This document shows, piece after piece, positions 22,139 through 34,100 of a stretch of DNA of 64,000 bases; within the stretch, counting starts at the first letter, position 1; each line of letters starts with the position of its first letter. Made by a program: the position numbers and the translations under genes. The stretch spans positions 620,001 to 684,000 of the forward strand of contig NZ_LIVZ01000002.1 in the NCBI RefSeq assembly GCF_001905845.1. The letters run 5' to 3'. Origin of the DNA: Streptomyces sp. TSRI0107 (GTDB lineage Bacteria; Actinomycetota; Actinomycetes; Streptomycetales; Streptomycetaceae). The notes beneath the pieces were generated by a model. The model made no database searches and had not been told where the DNA came from. It worked only from the letters and a program-made list of their open reading frames with translations.

Positions 22139-25100
22139 TCAGGGCCTTCGGAGGTTCTTGTCGATGTAGGCCATGAGCTCGTCGGCGGTGGAGGTGGCGG
22201 TCGCGGTCACGGTCGCGGTCTTCGCGGGGTCGTCCGCCTCGGGGTCCGGTTGCTGCTGCCACGCGGACAGGAGGGACTTCAGCCGCAGTTCCACCCGTGC
22301 GCGCAGGCCCGGGTCGTGAGGCGCCCCGGTGAGGGCGTGTTCCAGGCGGTCCAGTTCGGCGACGAGGTCGCCGTCGGCCGGTGCGGGCGCCAGCCGGGTC
22401 AGGAGGTGGTCGGCCAGGCGGGCCGGGGTCGGGTGGTCGAAGACCAGGGTGGTGGGCAGGTCCAGGCCGCACAGGTCGCCGAGGCGGTTGCGGAGTTCGA
22501 CCGCGGTCAGGGAGTCGAAGCCCAGGTCGAGCAGCCGGTCGTGGGCGTCCACACCGGCCGGGGACGGCCTGCCGAGGACCTTGGCCACCTCCCCGCGCAC
22601 CAGGTCGGTCAGCAGGCGCGGCCGCTGCTCGTCCGTGGCGGCCCGCAGCCGCCGCGTCCACGCGGGGGTGCCCGGTACGGAGACGGTTTCGCGGCGCGGC
22701 GCGGCACCGGTCGCGGACGGCGCCGCCGCGTCGGCCAGTTCGCGCAGGACGGGGGCGAGCGAGCCCTGACCGGCTCGTTCGCGCAGCACGGCGAGGTCGA
22801 GGCCAACGGGGACCGGCACCGCGGTGTCCTGGCGGAGCGCGGCATCGAACAGGGCCAGCGCCTCGGCCGGTTCCAGGGCGGTGACCCCGGCCCGGGCGAG
22901 CCTGGCCCGGTCGGCGGCGGCGAGCTCCCCGGCCATGCCGCCGGTCTCCCCCCACCAGCCCCAGGCCGGGGAGACGGCCGGCAGGCCCTGGGCGCGGCGG
23001 TGCGCGGCGAGGGTGTCCAGGAAGGCGTTGGCGGCGGCGTAGTTGCCCTGGCCCGCGGCTCCCAGGGTGCCGGCGACGGACGAGAAGAGCACGAACGCGG
23101 TCAGGTCCCGGTCCCGGGTCAGTTCGTGCAGATGCCAGGCCGCGTCGGCTTTCGGCCCGAGCACCCGGTCGAAGTGTCCCGGGGTGAGCGTCTCCAGGAC
23201 GCCGTCGTCAAGGAGCCCGGCGCAGTGCACCACGGCGGTCAGGGGCCGCTCGGCGGGGACGGAGCCGAGGAGCGCGGCGAGTGCCGTGCGGTCGGACACG
23301 TCGCAGGCGGCGATCCGTACCCGGGCGCCCAGCTCGGCGAGTTCGGCGGTGAGCCGGGCGGCCCCCGGCGCCTCGCCGCCCCGCCGCCCGGCGAGCAGCA
23401 GGTGCCGTACGCCGTGCTCGGCGGCCAGGTGGCGGGCGATCCGGGCGCCCAGTCCGCCGGTGCCGCCGGTGATCAGTACGGTGCCGTCGGGGTCGAACGC
23501 CGGTCCGGCGGAGGGGACGGGCGGGGCCGCGGGGGTGAGCCGGGGCACGGTGACGGTGCCGGTCCGCAGGACGAGCTGCGGCTCGCCGGACAGGGCGGCG
23601 GCGGGCAGTACGGCGGTGGAGGACGGCTCCCGGTCCGTGTCCACCAGGACCACGCGGCCGGGGTGTTCGAGCTGCGCGGAGCGGACCAGCCCCCACACCG
23701 CGCCCGCGACGGGGTCGGGCGCCGGGTCGCCGGGCGTGCTCGCCACGGCGTCGCGGGTCAGCAGGACGAGGGGGGTGGCGGCCAGGCGTGGTTCGGCCGT
23801 CCACGACCGCAGCAGTCCGGCGGTGTGCCGGAGCGCGGCGCGGGTCCGGGCCGGCACGTCGTCCCGCGCACGCCCGGCCGGCACCGGGGCGAACGCGATC
23901 CTCGGGGCGGGCAGACCGCGGTCGAGGGCGGCGCGCAGCGCGTCGACGTCGGCGTACGGCACGGCGTCGAGGCCGTCGTCGTCCGGGTGCGCGCCCACCA
24001 CGGCGGAGGGCGCGGTGTCCGGGGCGGCCGGGGCGACGGGCAGCGACCGCCACCGCAGCTCGTACAGCGACCGGGGGGCCGCCGGTGCGGCGGGGCGCAG
24101 CAGCAGTGATCCGACGGTGGCGACGGGTGCGCCGGTGTCGTCCGCGAGGTGCAGCGACAGGCTCTCGCCGCGTACGGCCAGGCGGACCCGGAGCCGGTCC
24201 GCGCCGTCCGCGTACGGCGTGACGTCGGTCCAGGCGAACGGCAGGCGCGGTGCGTCGCCCCCGTCGCGCGGCGGGCGCAGGGCCGCGGCGTGCAGGGCCG
24301 CGTCCAGCAGCGCGGGGTGCAGCCGGTACCGTCCGGCGTCGGCACGGGCCTCCTCGGGCAGCGCCACCTCGGCGAGCAGGTCGTCGCCGTGGGTCCACGC
24401 GGCGCGCAGGCCCCGGAACAGCGGTCCGTAGTCCACGCCGGTCGCGGCAAGCCGCTCGTACAGCGCGTCGACCGGGACGGGGACGGCGTCGGGCGGCGGC
24501 CAGGTGCCGGTGGGGGACGGGGCGGCAGCGGGCGCTGTCGTCAGTGTGCCGGTGGCGTGCAGGGTCCACGTCTCCCCCGGTGCCGCCCCGCCGGGCCGGC
24601 CGTGGAGCGACAGCCGGCGGCGGCCGTCGGGTTCCGGTCCGGTGACCCGCAGGCGGAGCTGGACGTCGTCGTGCTCGGGCAGGACCAGGGGGCTGCGCAG
24701 GGTGAGTTCGGCAAGGTGGTCGCAGCCCAGGCGGGCGCCCGCGTGGAGCGCGAGCTCCACCAGGGCGGCGCCGGGCAGCAGCACCTCGCCGCGTACCCGG
24801 TGACCGGCGAGCCACGGGTGCGTGTCGCGGGACAGCGCGCCGGTGAGCAGCAGCTCGTCGGTGTCGGGGAGTTCCACCCAGGCGCCGAGCAGCGGGTGCT
24901 CGGGCGGGCGGAGTCCGGTGCCCGCGAGGCCGGGCCCGGCGGGCGTGGCCGGCTCGTCCGTCGCGGGCAGCCAGTACCGCTGCGGCTGGAAGGCGTACGT
25001 CGGCAGGTCCACGCGCCGCGCGCCGGTGCCGGCGAAGTACGTCTCCCAGTCGATCCCCACGCCGCGGACGTGGAGCCGGCCCAGCGCGTCGGCGAGCGCG

Positions 25101-28100
25101 TCCGGTTCGGGGCGGTCGCGGCGCAGCGCGGCGACGGCGGCCACGGCCGGCCCGCCCTGTCCGGCGGCGAGGCCGGCGAGGGAGCCGTCGGGCCCGATGT
25201 CGAGCAGGGTCCGTACGCCGCCCTCGGCCACGCGCCGCACGGCGTCGTGGAACCGGACGGGCCGGCGTGCCTGTTCGGTCCAGTACGACGGCGAGCTCAG
25301 CTCCTCGGCGGTCACGGGGCGTCCGGTCAGCGTGGAGACGATGGGGATGGCCGGCTCGTGGAAGGTGAGGCTCTCGGCGACGGTGCGCAGCTCGGCGAGG
25401 ACCGGGTCCATCGCGGGCGAGTGGAAGGCGTGGCTGACGCGCAGCCGGGTGACCCGGTGGCCGCGTTCGCCGAGCCGCTCCGCTACGGCGAGGACCGCGT
25501 CGGTGCGGCCCGACAGGACGACGGAGGCGGGACCGTTGACGGCGGCGACGGCCGCGCCTTCGGTCAGCAGGGGCAGGACGTCCGCCTCCGGCGCGTCGAC
25601 CGCGACCATCGCCCCGCCGCGAGGCAGGGACTGCATGAGCCGGCCGCGGGCCGTCACCAGGGCCGCCGCGTCGGGCAGGCTCAGCACTCCGGCGACGTGG
25701 GCGGCGGCCAGTTCGCCGACGGAGTGACCGATCAGCGCGTCGGGGCGCACGCCGAGGTGTTCGAGCAGCCGGAAGAGCGCCACTTCGACGGCGAAGAGGG
25801 CGGGCTGGGTGTACTCGGTGGTGTCGAGGAGCGCGGCCTCCTCCGAGTCCTCCTCGGCGTCGACGACTTCGTGCAGCGGGCGGGGAAGGTGGCGGTCGAG
25901 TTCCGCGCGGACCGCGTCGAACGCCTCGGCGAAGACGGGGTGCCGGGTCCTGAGCCCGCGTCCCATGCCGAGCCGCTGGCTGCCCTGTCCGGCGAACAGG
26001 AAGGCCGTCCCGCCCCCGGCCGTCCGGCCCGCCGCCGGTCCGGGAGCCGTCTCTCCCGAGACCAGGTCGTCCAGCCGCTCCAGCAGGTCCTCGCGGGTGG
26101 CGGAGACCAGGGACGCGCGGTGTTCCAGGGCGGCGCGGCCGGTGGCCAGGGAGTAGCCGACGTCGAGCGGACGCAGGTCGGGGCGTTCGGTGAGGCGTCG
26201 CCGCAGCCGCGCGGCCTGGGCCCGCAGGGCCGGTGCGGTGCGGGCGGACAGCAGCCACGGCACCGCCTCGCGCCCGGCCGGGCTCGGGGTCCGCACGGGT
26301 GCGGCGGCGGCCGGTTCGACCGGGGCCTGTTCGAGGATGACGTGGGCGTTGGTGCCGCTGATCCCGAACGAGGAGACACCGGCGCGGCGCGGTCGGCCCG
26401 TCGCGGGCCAGGGCACGCTCTCGCCGAGCAGTTCCACCGCGCCCGACGACCAGTCGACGTGCGGGGTGGGCCGGTCGACGTGCAGGGTCTTCGGCAGCGC
26501 GCCGTGCCGCATCGCCATCACCATCTTGATGACTCCGGCGACGCCCGCGGCGGCCTGGGTGTGCCCGATGTTGGACTTGACCGAGCCGAGGCGCAGCGGC
26601 TGCCCCGCCGGACGGTCCTCGCCGTAGACGGCGAGCAGGGCTTCCGCCTCGATGGGGTCGCCCAGCGAGGTGCCCGTGCCGTGCGCCTCGACGGCGTCCA
26701 CGTCGGCGGGGGCCAGCCCGGCGGCGGCGAGGGCCTGGCGGACGACCCGTTCCTGGGAGGGGCCGTTGGGCGCGGTGAGGCCGTTGCTCGCGCCGTCCTG
26801 GTTCACGGCGGTGCCGCGCACGACGGCCAGGACGGGGTGGCCGTGGGCGCGGGCGTCCGAGAGCCGTTCGAGGAGCAGGACGCCGGCGCCCTCGCCCCAC
26901 CCGGTGCCGTCGGCGGCCGCGGCGAACGGCTTGCAGCGTCCGTCGGCGGCGAGGCCGCGCTGGCGGGAGAACTCGACGAAGGGGGTGGGGGTCGCCATCA
27001 CGGTGACGCCGCCGGCCAGCGCCAGATCGCTCTCGCCGGACCGCAGCGACTGCACGGCCAGGTGCAGCGCCACCAGCGAGGAGGAGCAGGCGGTGTCCAC
27101 GGACACGGCGGGCCCTTCCAGGCCGAGGACGTAGGCCAGCCGCCCGGACGCCACGCTGCCCGCGGTGCCGGAGCCGAGGTAGCCCTCGACCTCCTCGGGC
27201 ACGCGCCGGGCCCAGGAGCCGTAGTCGTGGTACATCACTCCGGCGAAGACCCCGGTCCGGCTGCCGCGCAGCGCCGACGGGTCGATGCCCGCGCGTTCCA
27301 CGGCCTCCCAGCCGGTCTCCAGGAGGAGCCGCTGCTGCGGGTCCATGGCCAGTGCCTCGCGCGGGCTGATCCCGAAGAACTCGGCGTCGAACTCGGCGGC
27401 GCCGCGCAGGAACGCGCCGCGGCGGGTGTAGCTGCGGCCCGGCCGGCCCGGCTCCGGGTCGTACAGCTCGTCGGGGTTCCAGCCCCGGTCGAGCGGCATG
27501 TCCCCGACGGCCTCGGCGCCCCGCGCCACCAGCGACCACAGGGCGTCGGGCGTGGTGAGGTCGCCCGTGTCCGGGTCGCCGGGGTAGCGGCAGGCCATGG
27601 CGACGATCGCGATCGGTTCGTCGGCGGCGGCCCGGTCCCGTGCCGCCCGCGCCGGCCCGGTCCGCGGGGTGGTCGAGCCGAGCAGTTCGGCCGCCAGGTG
27701 TTCGGCGAGTTCGCGTGGGGTGGGCCGGTCGAAGACCAGCCCGGCGGGCAGGGTGAGGCCGGTCAGCGCGCCCAGCCTGTTGCGCAGTTCGAGCCCGGTC
27801 AGGGAGTCCATGCCGAGTTCGGAGAAGGCGCGGGTGTCCTGGGTGTCGTCCATCGCGTCGAGGCCCAGCACGGCGGCCGCCTCCTCGCGTACGAGGGCGG
27901 TCAGGACGCGCGTCCGCTCGGTCTCGCCCAGCGTGCGGACGCGCTCGGCGAGGGCACCGGCGGGGGCGGTCGTGCGCCGCGTGGCGGCCGGCCGGTCGGG
28001 GCGGCCCGACGGGGTGACGCGCACCAGGTCGCGCAGGGGGGCCGGGACGGCCGGTGCGGTGCCGGGTCCGCCGCCGGCACCGGTCGCGAGCGCCGCCTCG

Positions 28101-31100
28101 ACGGCGGTGACGTCGAGCCGCAGGGGCACGAGGGCGGGTTCGTCGGCGGCGAGGGCCGCGTCGAACAGGGCGAGGCCGTCCGCGCTGGTCAGCGGGCGGA
28201 CGCCGGTGCGGGCGAGGCGGCGCAGGTCCGTCTCGTCGAGCGCGGCGGTCAGCCCGCCGCGCTCCTCCCACAGCCCCCACGCCAGCGAGGTGGCGGCGCG
28301 GCCCTCGGCGCGGCGGTGGGCGGAGAGCGCGTCCAGGAAGGCGTTGGCCGCGGCGTAGCCGGCCTGTCCGGCCGAGCCGAGCACTCCGGCGGCCGAGGAG
28401 AAGAGGACGAACGCCGACAGGTCCAGTTCGCGGGTGAGTTCGTGCAGCCGCCAGGCGGCCTCCGCCTTGGGACGCAGTACGCGGTGCAGCCGCTCGGGCG
28501 TCAGGGAGGTGATCGCGCCGTCGTCCAGCACGCCGGCCGCGTGCACCACCGCTGTCAGGGGGTGTTCGGCCGGCACGGCGGCGAGCAGCCGCGCCAGGGC
28601 GTCGCCGTCGGTGACGTCGCACGCGGCGAAGGTGACCTGGGCGCCGTCACCGGCGAGTCCCGCACGCAGTTCCCCGGCGCCCTCGGCGCGGTCGCCGGCG
28701 CGGCTGACCAGGAGGAGGTGGCGTACGCCGTGCTCGGCGACCAGGTGCCGGGCGACGAGCCGGCCGAGCAGGCCGGTGCCGCCGGTGACGAGGACGGTGC
28801 CGTCCGGGTCGAGGGCCGGGGCGGGCCGGGACGCGGGCGCGGTCCGCACCAGGCGGGGCACGTGCGCCGTGCCGTCGCGGAGCGCCACCTGGGGTTCGTC
28901 GCCCGCCGCCGCGGCGAGCAGGGCACGCGCCGAGGAGTCGGTGCCGTCCACGTCCACGAGGACGAAGCGGTCCGGGTGCTCGGTCTGCGCGGAGCGCAGC
29001 AGGCCCCAGACGGCGGCCTGGGCCGGGTCGGCGGGGTCACCGGCGGCCACCGCGACGGCGGCCCGGGTGACCAGCACGAGGCGGGCGCCCGCCAGCCTGT
29101 CGTCCGCCAGCCACTCCTGGACGAGCGCGAGGACACGCGTGGCCGCCGCGGCGGCGGCGACGGGCGGCGCCTCGGCCGGGCCGCTGTCCGGATCCGCGCC
29201 GGTGGTGGCGAGGACCAGCCGCGGCACCGGCTCTCCGGCGTCGAGGGCGCGGCGAAGTGCGCCCAGGCCGGCGTGACGGCGTACGCCTGCCGGCAGGCCC
29301 GTGAGGCGGGAGTCGTCGTCCGCCGCGACGACGGCGGCCGTGTCCGGCGTGACGGCCGGGTCGGTCGTGGCGGCCGGGTCGGGCCGGACGGTGGTCGTGG
29401 GCCAGTCCAGGCGGTGGAGCCCGGTCTCACCGGCGGCCGGCAGAGCGGCCGTCAGGTCCTTCGGCACGGGGCGCAGGACGACCGAGCCGACGGCCGCGAC
29501 CTGCTCGCCGTCCTCGTCGAACACGGTCAGCGCGGCCTCGCCCGCGCCCGCGGTGGTCAGCCGTACCCGCAGGGCGGCCGCGCCGGGGCGGGTGACGGAC
29601 ACGGTCTGCCAGACGAACGGCAGGACGGCGTCCGAGTCCTCGTCCGCCGTGAGCCCGACCGTGTGCAGGGCCGCGTCGAGCAGGGCGGGGTGCACTCCGT
29701 AGCGCTCCGCCTCGGCCGCCTCGGCGTCGGCCAGGGCGACCTCGGCGTACAGGTCGTCACCGGCCTGCCAGGCCCGGGTCAGGCCCTGGAAGGCGGGGCC
29801 GTAGCCGTAGCCCCGGCGGGCCAGCCGCTCGTAGAGGCCGGTCACCTCGACGGGGCGGGCGCCGCGTGGCGGCCACTCGGTGGGCGCCGGTGCGTCCGCG
29901 GCCTCTTCGGGGGCGGTCGTGAGCACACCGGTGGCGTGCGTGGTCCACTCGGATCCGGCGGCGCCGTCCTCGTACCGGGAGTGGATGCGCACGGACCTGC
30001 GGCCCGCCTCGTCGGCCGCGCCGACCGACACCTGGAGGGCGACACCGACGGCGGCCGGTGCGGCCAGCGGCGCGGTCAGACCGAGTTCACCGAGGGCGCC
30101 GCAGCCGACGTGGGCGCCGGCGTGCAGCGCCAGCTCGACGAAGGCCGTGCCCGGCAGCAGGACCACGCCCGCGACCCGGTGGTCCGGCAGCCACGGCTGC
30201 GCCCGGTCGGTGAGGCGGCCGGTGAAGAGGTACTCGTCGGTGCCCGCGAGGTGGACGACCGAGGACAGCAGCGGGTGGTCCAGCGGCTGCTGGCCCAGGC
30301 CGTGCGCGGACCCGCCGGTGACCGGTCCGGGCCGGTCCAGCCAGTAACGCCTGCGCTGGAACGGATAGGTGGGCAGGGGCAGGTGCGGCCCCTCGGCGGG
30401 TCCGAGCAGTGCCGCCCAGTCCACGGCGACGCCTCGGACGAAGTCCTCGGCGGCGGCGGGCGCGGGCCCGGACGCGGCGGGCGCGGCCGCCACGACGCCC
30501 TCGGCGCCGGCGGCGACGGACCGCAGGCCCGCGAGCAGGTCGTCGCGCCCGGTTCCCAGGACCACCGCGCGGTGCTCGAACGCCGACCGCGTGGTGGCCA
30601 ACGCCCGCGCCACGGCGAACGGTTCGGGAATGTCCCCCGTCAGGTCGGCGAGCAGCCGCTCGGCCTGGGCCCGCAGCGCGTCGCGGGTACGACCGGACAG
30701 CACCCAGGGGACCAGGCCGCCCGGCTGAGCCGCCTCACCCTCGGGTGCGGGTTCCGGTTCGGGTTCTTCGAGGATGACGTGGGCGTTGGTCCCGCTGATC
30801 CCGAACGACGACACCCCCGCCCGCCGCGGCACCCCGCCCGCCTTCTCCCACGGCACGGACTCGGTCAGCAGCGACACCGCACCCGCCGACCAGTCCACCT
30901 CCGGCGACGGCTCATCCACATGCAACGTCCGCGGCAACACCCCGTGCCGCATCGCCATCACCATCTTGATCACACCAGCCACACCGGCAGCCGCCTGCGC
31001 ATGCCCGATGTTCGACTTCAACGAGCCGAGGAGGAGGGGGCGTTCACCGGGACGCTCCTGCCCGTAGGTGGCGAGGAGCGCCTGCGCCTCGATCGGGTCG

Positions 31101-34100
31101 CCCAGCCGGGTTCCGGTGCCGTGCGCCTCTACGGCGTCCACGTCGGCCGGCGTCAGTCCCGCGTGCGCCAGCGCCTGCCGGATGACCCGTTCCTGCGAAG
31201 GGCCGTTGGGTGCCGTCAGGCCGTTGCTCGCGCCGTCCTGGTTGACGGCCGAACCCCGCACCACCGCCAGCACCCGGTGCCCGTTGCGCCGCGCGTCCGA
31301 CAGCCTCTCCAGCAGCACGACACCGACACCCTCGGCCCAGCCCGTGCCATCGGCGGCGGCGGCGAACGCCTTGCAACGCCCGTCCGGCGACAGCCCCCGC
31401 TGACGCGAGAACTCCAGGAAGACGCCGGGGCTGGACATCACGGTCGCCCCGCCCGCGAGGGCGAGGGAGCACTCGCCCTGGCGCAGCGACTGCGCGGCGA
31501 GGTGCAGTGCCACCAGCGATGTCGAGCACGCCGTGTCGACCGACACCGCGGGCCCTTCGAGGCCGAGGACGTAGGCCAGCCGCCCGGACGCCACGCTGGC
31601 CGCGCTGCCGGTCAGGACGTAACCGTCTGCTCCGTCGGCGGGCTCCGCGAGGCGGGGGCCGTACTCGCCGTTGGACGTGCCGACGTAGACACCCGTGTCG
31701 GTGCCGCGCAGGGCGGCCGGGTCGATGCCCGCGCGTTCGACGGCCTCCCAGCCGGCCTCCAGGAGCAGCCGCTGCTGCGGGTCCATGGCCAGCGCCTCGC
31801 GCGGGCTGATCCCGAAGAACTCGGCGTCGAAGTCGGCCGCGTCGTACAGGAAGCCGCCGCTTCGGGTGTAGGTCGTACCGGGGCGGCCCGGCTCGGGGTG
31901 GAACAGCCGGTCCACGTCCCAGCCCCGGTCGAGCGGCATGCCGCCGATCGCGTCGGCTCCGGACGCGACCAGGTCCCACAGTGCCTCGGGTGAGGTGACC
32001 CCGCCCGGGTAGCGGCAGGCCATCCCGACGATCGCGATGGGCTCGTCGGCGGCGGCCGGGCTCGGGGTGCGCGGCCGTGCGGTGCGCCCGTCGGAGCCGC
32101 CCTCGCCGTCCCCGCCGTCCTCGCCGGTGAGCAGGGTGAGGACGAGCCGTGTCACGTCCTTGGGGGTGGGGTGGTCGAAGACCAGGGTGGTCGGCAGCCG
32201 CAGGCCGGTGGCGGCACCCAGCCGGTTGCGCAGTTCGACCGCCGTCAGGGAGGTGAGACCGAGCTCGGAGAACACCCGGCCGTCGCGGACCCGTTCCGGG
32301 GACGCGAATCCGAGCACGGCCGCGACCGCTTCCCGGACGATGTCGCCCACCCGCTGCTCGCGTTCCCGCGGGCCGAGACCGGCCAGCCGCTGCGCGAGGT
32401 CGCCGCCGGGTCGGGCCGGGGTGGCGGACGCCTGCCGGTCCGCGGCGAACGCCTCGAACAGCGGGCGCGGGCGGGCCACCGTAGTGGCGGGGACGAAGGT
32501 GTCCCAGTCGACGCGGGCCACGGTGACGCAGACGTCGTCACCGGCGAGCGCCCGGCCGAGCGCGGCGAGTCCGTCGTCGGGGTCGACGCCCTCCAGGCCG
32601 ATGCGGGCGAACTCCCCCGCGACGGCAGCGCCCGCCGCCATGCCCGCGCCCGCCCAGGCACCCCAGGCGATGGAGGTGGCGGGCAGCCCCTCGGCGCGCC
32701 GGTGCTCGGCCAGCGCGTCGAGGCAGGCGTTGCCGGGGGCGTAGCCGCCCTGCCCGGGCAGACCCCAGGTGGCGGCCACGGAGGAGAACAGGACGAAGGC
32801 GGTCAGGTCCGGGTTGTCCCTGGTCAGCAGGTCGAGGTTGCGGGCGCCGGTCGTCTTGGCGCGCAGCGCCCGGTCCAGCTGGGCCGGGGTGAGGGCGTCG
32901 AGCAGGGCGTCGTCGAGCTGCCCGGCGGCGTGCACCACGGTGGTGAGCGGCAGGTCCTCGGGCACGTCGGCGATCACGGCGCGCAGGGCGTCGAGGTCGG
33001 CGGCGTCGCACGCGGCGAACGTGACCCGCGCGCCGAGCGCGTCGAGTTCGGCGCGCAGGGCGTCGGCTCCGGGTGCCCGGTCGCCCCGCCGGCTGACGAG
33101 CAGCAGGTGTTCCGCCCCGGCGGCCGCGAGCCACCGTGCCACCCTGGCGCCGAGCGCGCCGGTGCCGCCGGTGACCAGGGCGGTGCCCCGGGTCCGCCAG
33201 GGGCGTCGCGCGCGGGCCGTCGCGGGTGCGCGTTCGAGGCGTCGCACGAGCACGCCGTGCGGCCGTACGGCGAGCTGGTCCTCGCCGGGGGCGGCACCGC
33301 CGAGGACGGCGGCGAGGTGGGCGGCGGCCGTGTCGTCCGGGTGCTCGGTCAGGTCGATCAGGCCGCCCCACCGCTCGGGATGTTCCAGGGCGACGATCCG
33401 TCCCAGGCCCCACAGCTGTGCCTGGTCGGTGTCGCGCAGGCGGTCGCCGGGGCCGGTGGACACGGCTGACGCGGTGACGCACCAGAGGGGGGCGGGCGAG
33501 TCCAGGTCGCCGAGCGCCTGGACCAGGGCGAGCGAGGCCGCCAGTCCGGCCGGTACGGCGGGGTGCCCGGCGGCGTGGCCGTCGTCGAGTGCCAGCAGGG
33601 ACAGGATTCCGGCCGGGGGTGCCTCGGTGAGGTGGGGGCGGAGCAGTCCGGCGATGCCCGCGCGGTCGGCCGCCGGGTCGATCCGGATCTCTCGTACGTC
33701 CGCGCCGTGGGCGCTCAGCGCGTCAGCGGCCGTCCGCGCCCACGCGTCGGAGCGGGGTCCGGCCGGGCGGAGCACGAGCCAGGTGCCGTGCAGGACGGTG
33801 GCCGGGGCGGGGCCGAGGCGCCGCCAGCCGATCCGGTAGCGCAGGCCGTCCAGACCGGCGTCGGCACGCCGTCGGTCGTGCCAGCGGGACAGCGCGGGCA
33901 GCAGGGCGGTCAGCGCCGCTACGGGCGGCTCGTCCGGCGTGTCGCCGACGCCGACTCCCAGTTCCTCGGCGAACGCCTCCGCGTCGCCCTCTTCGACGGC
34001 CGTCCAGAGCCTGCGCTGTGCCTCGTCGGACGCCTCGGCCGGTGCGTCGGCGGGCCGGCGGCCGGAAGGTTCGAGCCAGTAACGCTCCGCCCGGAACGGG

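Noticed and set aside
31501..31540. Module 2 KS active site reads TACSTS instead of TACSSS
   Set aside because: The nucleophilic Cys and both His motifs are intact; Ser-to-Thr next to the Cys occurs in active KSs.
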